A stretch of 64,000 bases of DNA, taken from Aneurinibacillus tyrosinisolvens. GTDB taxonomy: Bacteria > Bacillota > Bacilli > Aneurinibacillales > Aneurinibacillaceae. The DNA lies in contig NZ_BBWZ01000004.1 in NCBI RefSeq assembly GCF_001015055.1, forward strand, positions 124,001-188,000. Direction: 5' to 3'. Under the pieces are notes generated by a model. The model searched no databases. It had not been told where the DNA came from and saw nothing but the letters and a program-made list of their open reading frames with translations. The position numbers and the translations under genes are program-made. Position 1 is the first letter of the stretch; each line of letters starts with the position of its first letter. Shown piece by piece: positions 62,822 through 64,000 of the stretch.

Positions 62822-64000
62822 GAAACTTTCCTCTCTTCCCAGGGGACTGTAATCGTGCATAGCGTTCCGCTGCCCGGATCGCTTTCGATCGTAACGTTAT
62901 GCGGTTCACCATATAAGGAATGGAGCCGGCCCCGTACATTTTGCAGCCCAATCCCGGACAGTTTTTCTGGTTCCCATTCTGTAAATCCAACGCCATTGTC
63001 TTTCACTTGAATCGAAAGAATCGTATTTTCCCTGCGGATTGTAATGAGTATTGTCCCTCCGGTTTTCTTCGGGAGCAATCCGTGCTTCACTGCGTTTTCA
63101 ACGAGCGGCTGTAGGATGAGCGAAGGGATGGGGTGGTGCAGTGTTTCTGCTGCAACGTCCATATGCACCTTCAGCTTGTCTCCGAATCGTGCTTTTTCGA
63201 TTTCCAGGTAGGCTTCGACGTGGCTGATTTCTTCACGCACAGTTACCATTTGCCCTCCATGGTGGAGGTTTCTCCGGAAGAATTCGCTTAGTTTAACGAT
63301 AAGCTGCCGTGCCGTTTCCGGCTTTGTCCGGATGAAGGATGAAATCGTATTGAGTGCATTGAAGAGGAAGTGAGGATTAATTTGGGCGTGCAGGGCCCTG
63401 ATCTCCGCATCGGCGAGCAGAGCCGCCTGCTTCTCAAGGTCGGCGATTTCAAGCTGGGTGGAGAATAGCTGTGCCAGCCCGCGGGCAAGTTCCCAATCGA
63501 CGACTGAGACTTCTCTTTCCCTCTTGAAATAGAGCTTCAGCGTTCCAACGACTGTATCCTTTTTCTTTAGTGGAACGATAATGGCGGATTGGAGAGGGCA
63601 ATCCGCCCGGCTGCATCCAATTTCCTCTTTGTTACGTGCCCAAAGGATCGCATGGTTCCGCAATACCTCCTGCGTAGCTTCCGTTTGTAATGCTGTCCCC
63701 TTGCGGTGGTGGGAATCTCCGACTCCGATGTGGGCCAGTATTTTTTCTCTGTCCGTTATCGCAACGGCGGCGGCTTCCGTCATTTTATAAATAACAGTGG
63801 CGGTTTGCTCGGCCGAGGATTTATCGAGGCCCTTTCGTAAAATCGGCAGGGTAATATCGGCGATTTGGAGCGCGCGTTGAGCCTGTGCTGAGCCGATTCG
63901 TTCTTCTTCAAGTTTTGCGACCTGGACAATCATCATGAACAGCGCGATAGCTGAGGCGTTGACCAACATCATCGGGAGTGCAATAATTTCTACAAGATGG
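62818..64000 (-). CDS. LytS-family sensor histidine kinase, 5' end outside window
   Basis: At least 393 residues are visible; the frame is still open at the right edge, so the N-terminal part (5TM-LYT membrane sensor) is missing. Visible are the last membrane helix (VEIIALPMMLVNASAIALFM), a GAF-like domain (about 60-180), the His_kinase core ADAEIRALHAQINPHFLFNA (phospho-His in the IHAQINPHFLFNAL box) and the ATPase NAVKHGLLPKK, KDNGVGF and GIGLQNVRGRL. It phosphorylates the downstream regulator. LytS/BtsS proteins sense pyruvate in several bacteria, fitting the cstA neighbour. Confidence 0.93.
   Translation of the reverse strand, partial: HLVEIIALPMMLVNASAIALFMMIVQVAKLEEERIGSAQAQRALQIADITLPILRKGLDKSSAEQTATVIYKMTEAAAVAITDREKILAHIGVGDSHHRKGTALQTEATQEVLRNHAILWARNKEEIGCSRADCPLQSAIIVPLKKKDTVVGTLKLYFKREREVSVVDWELARGLAQLFSTQLEIADLEKQAALLADAEIRALHAQINPHFLFNALNTISSFIRTKPETARQLIVKLSEFFRRNLHHGGQMVTVREEISHVEAYLEIEKARFGDKLKVHMDVAAETLHHPIPSLILQPLVENAVKHGLLPKKTGGTILITIRRENTILSIQVKDNGVGFTEWEPEKLSGIGLQNVRGRLHSLYGEPHNVTIESDPGSGTLCTITVPWEERKVS

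Overview
The window looks like chromosome of an aerobic, endospore-forming member of the Bacillales. It has an alpha/beta-type small acid-soluble spore protein, sigK with its recombinase, a hemE-hemH-hemY set of the Gram-positive (coproporphyrin) type, a pdhABCD operon, GGAGG-type ribosome binding sites and many GTG/TTG starts. An Aneurinibacillus/Brevibacillus/Bacillus-like host is my inference; no rRNA or other species marker is present.

Layout. 1-7.4 kb: a probable exopolysaccharide locus (HEAT-repeat membrane protein, processive GT2 synthase, receiver-like protein with Glu in place of the phospho-Asp, exported clan-A glycoside hydrolase with a C-terminal CBM9-like domain), flanked on both sides by paralogous secreted GH18-like proteins. 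7.7-9.5 kb: a chemoreceptor. 9.8-12.5 kb: a molybdate-type ABC transporter in which the ATPase and the substrate-binding protein are one polypeptide joined by a membrane helix; its ATPase part carries a frameshift. 13-15.3 kb: fumarylacetoacetase with a conserved unknown partner. 15.7-19.7 kb: a retropepsin-like pair and a large AT-rich SF1 helicase. 19.8-23.0 kb: sigK split by a very small (2,425 bp) skin-like element that carries a frameshifted serine recombinase and two small genes. 23-28 kb: SLH-NlpC/P60 endopeptidase, small membrane proteins, aspartate ammonia-lyase, a secreted low-complexity protein and a SASP.

28.3-31.7 kb: heme genes. 31.8-40.9 kb: VanY-type carboxypeptidase, LysM-M14 peptidase, TSUP permease, RocB, YkvI-like transporter, signal peptidase I, lipid kinase, VTT-domain protein and an esterase. 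41-45.9 kb: pyruvate dehydrogenase operon. 45.9-52.3 kb: a 2,138-residue protein made almost entirely of decapeptide repeats, probably a surface or spore-surface protein.

52.5-56.5 kb: an iron island with three Fur-box-like palindromes. It holds a family 1 encapsulin shell, an IMEF-type ferroxidase cargo with a C-terminal targeting peptide, a [2Fe-2S] ferredoxin carrying the same kind of targeting peptide at its N-terminus, a YlaN-like protein, a DoxX protein and two unknowns. Together these look like a regulated store-and-release system for iron. 57-64 kb: tRNA uridine hydroxylase TrhO, two small-family membrane proteins, and cstA-ybdD beside a LytS/LytR (BtsSR-like) two-component pair, with a cre-like site in front of cstA. 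This suggests a pyruvate or peptide uptake module under sensor and catabolite control.
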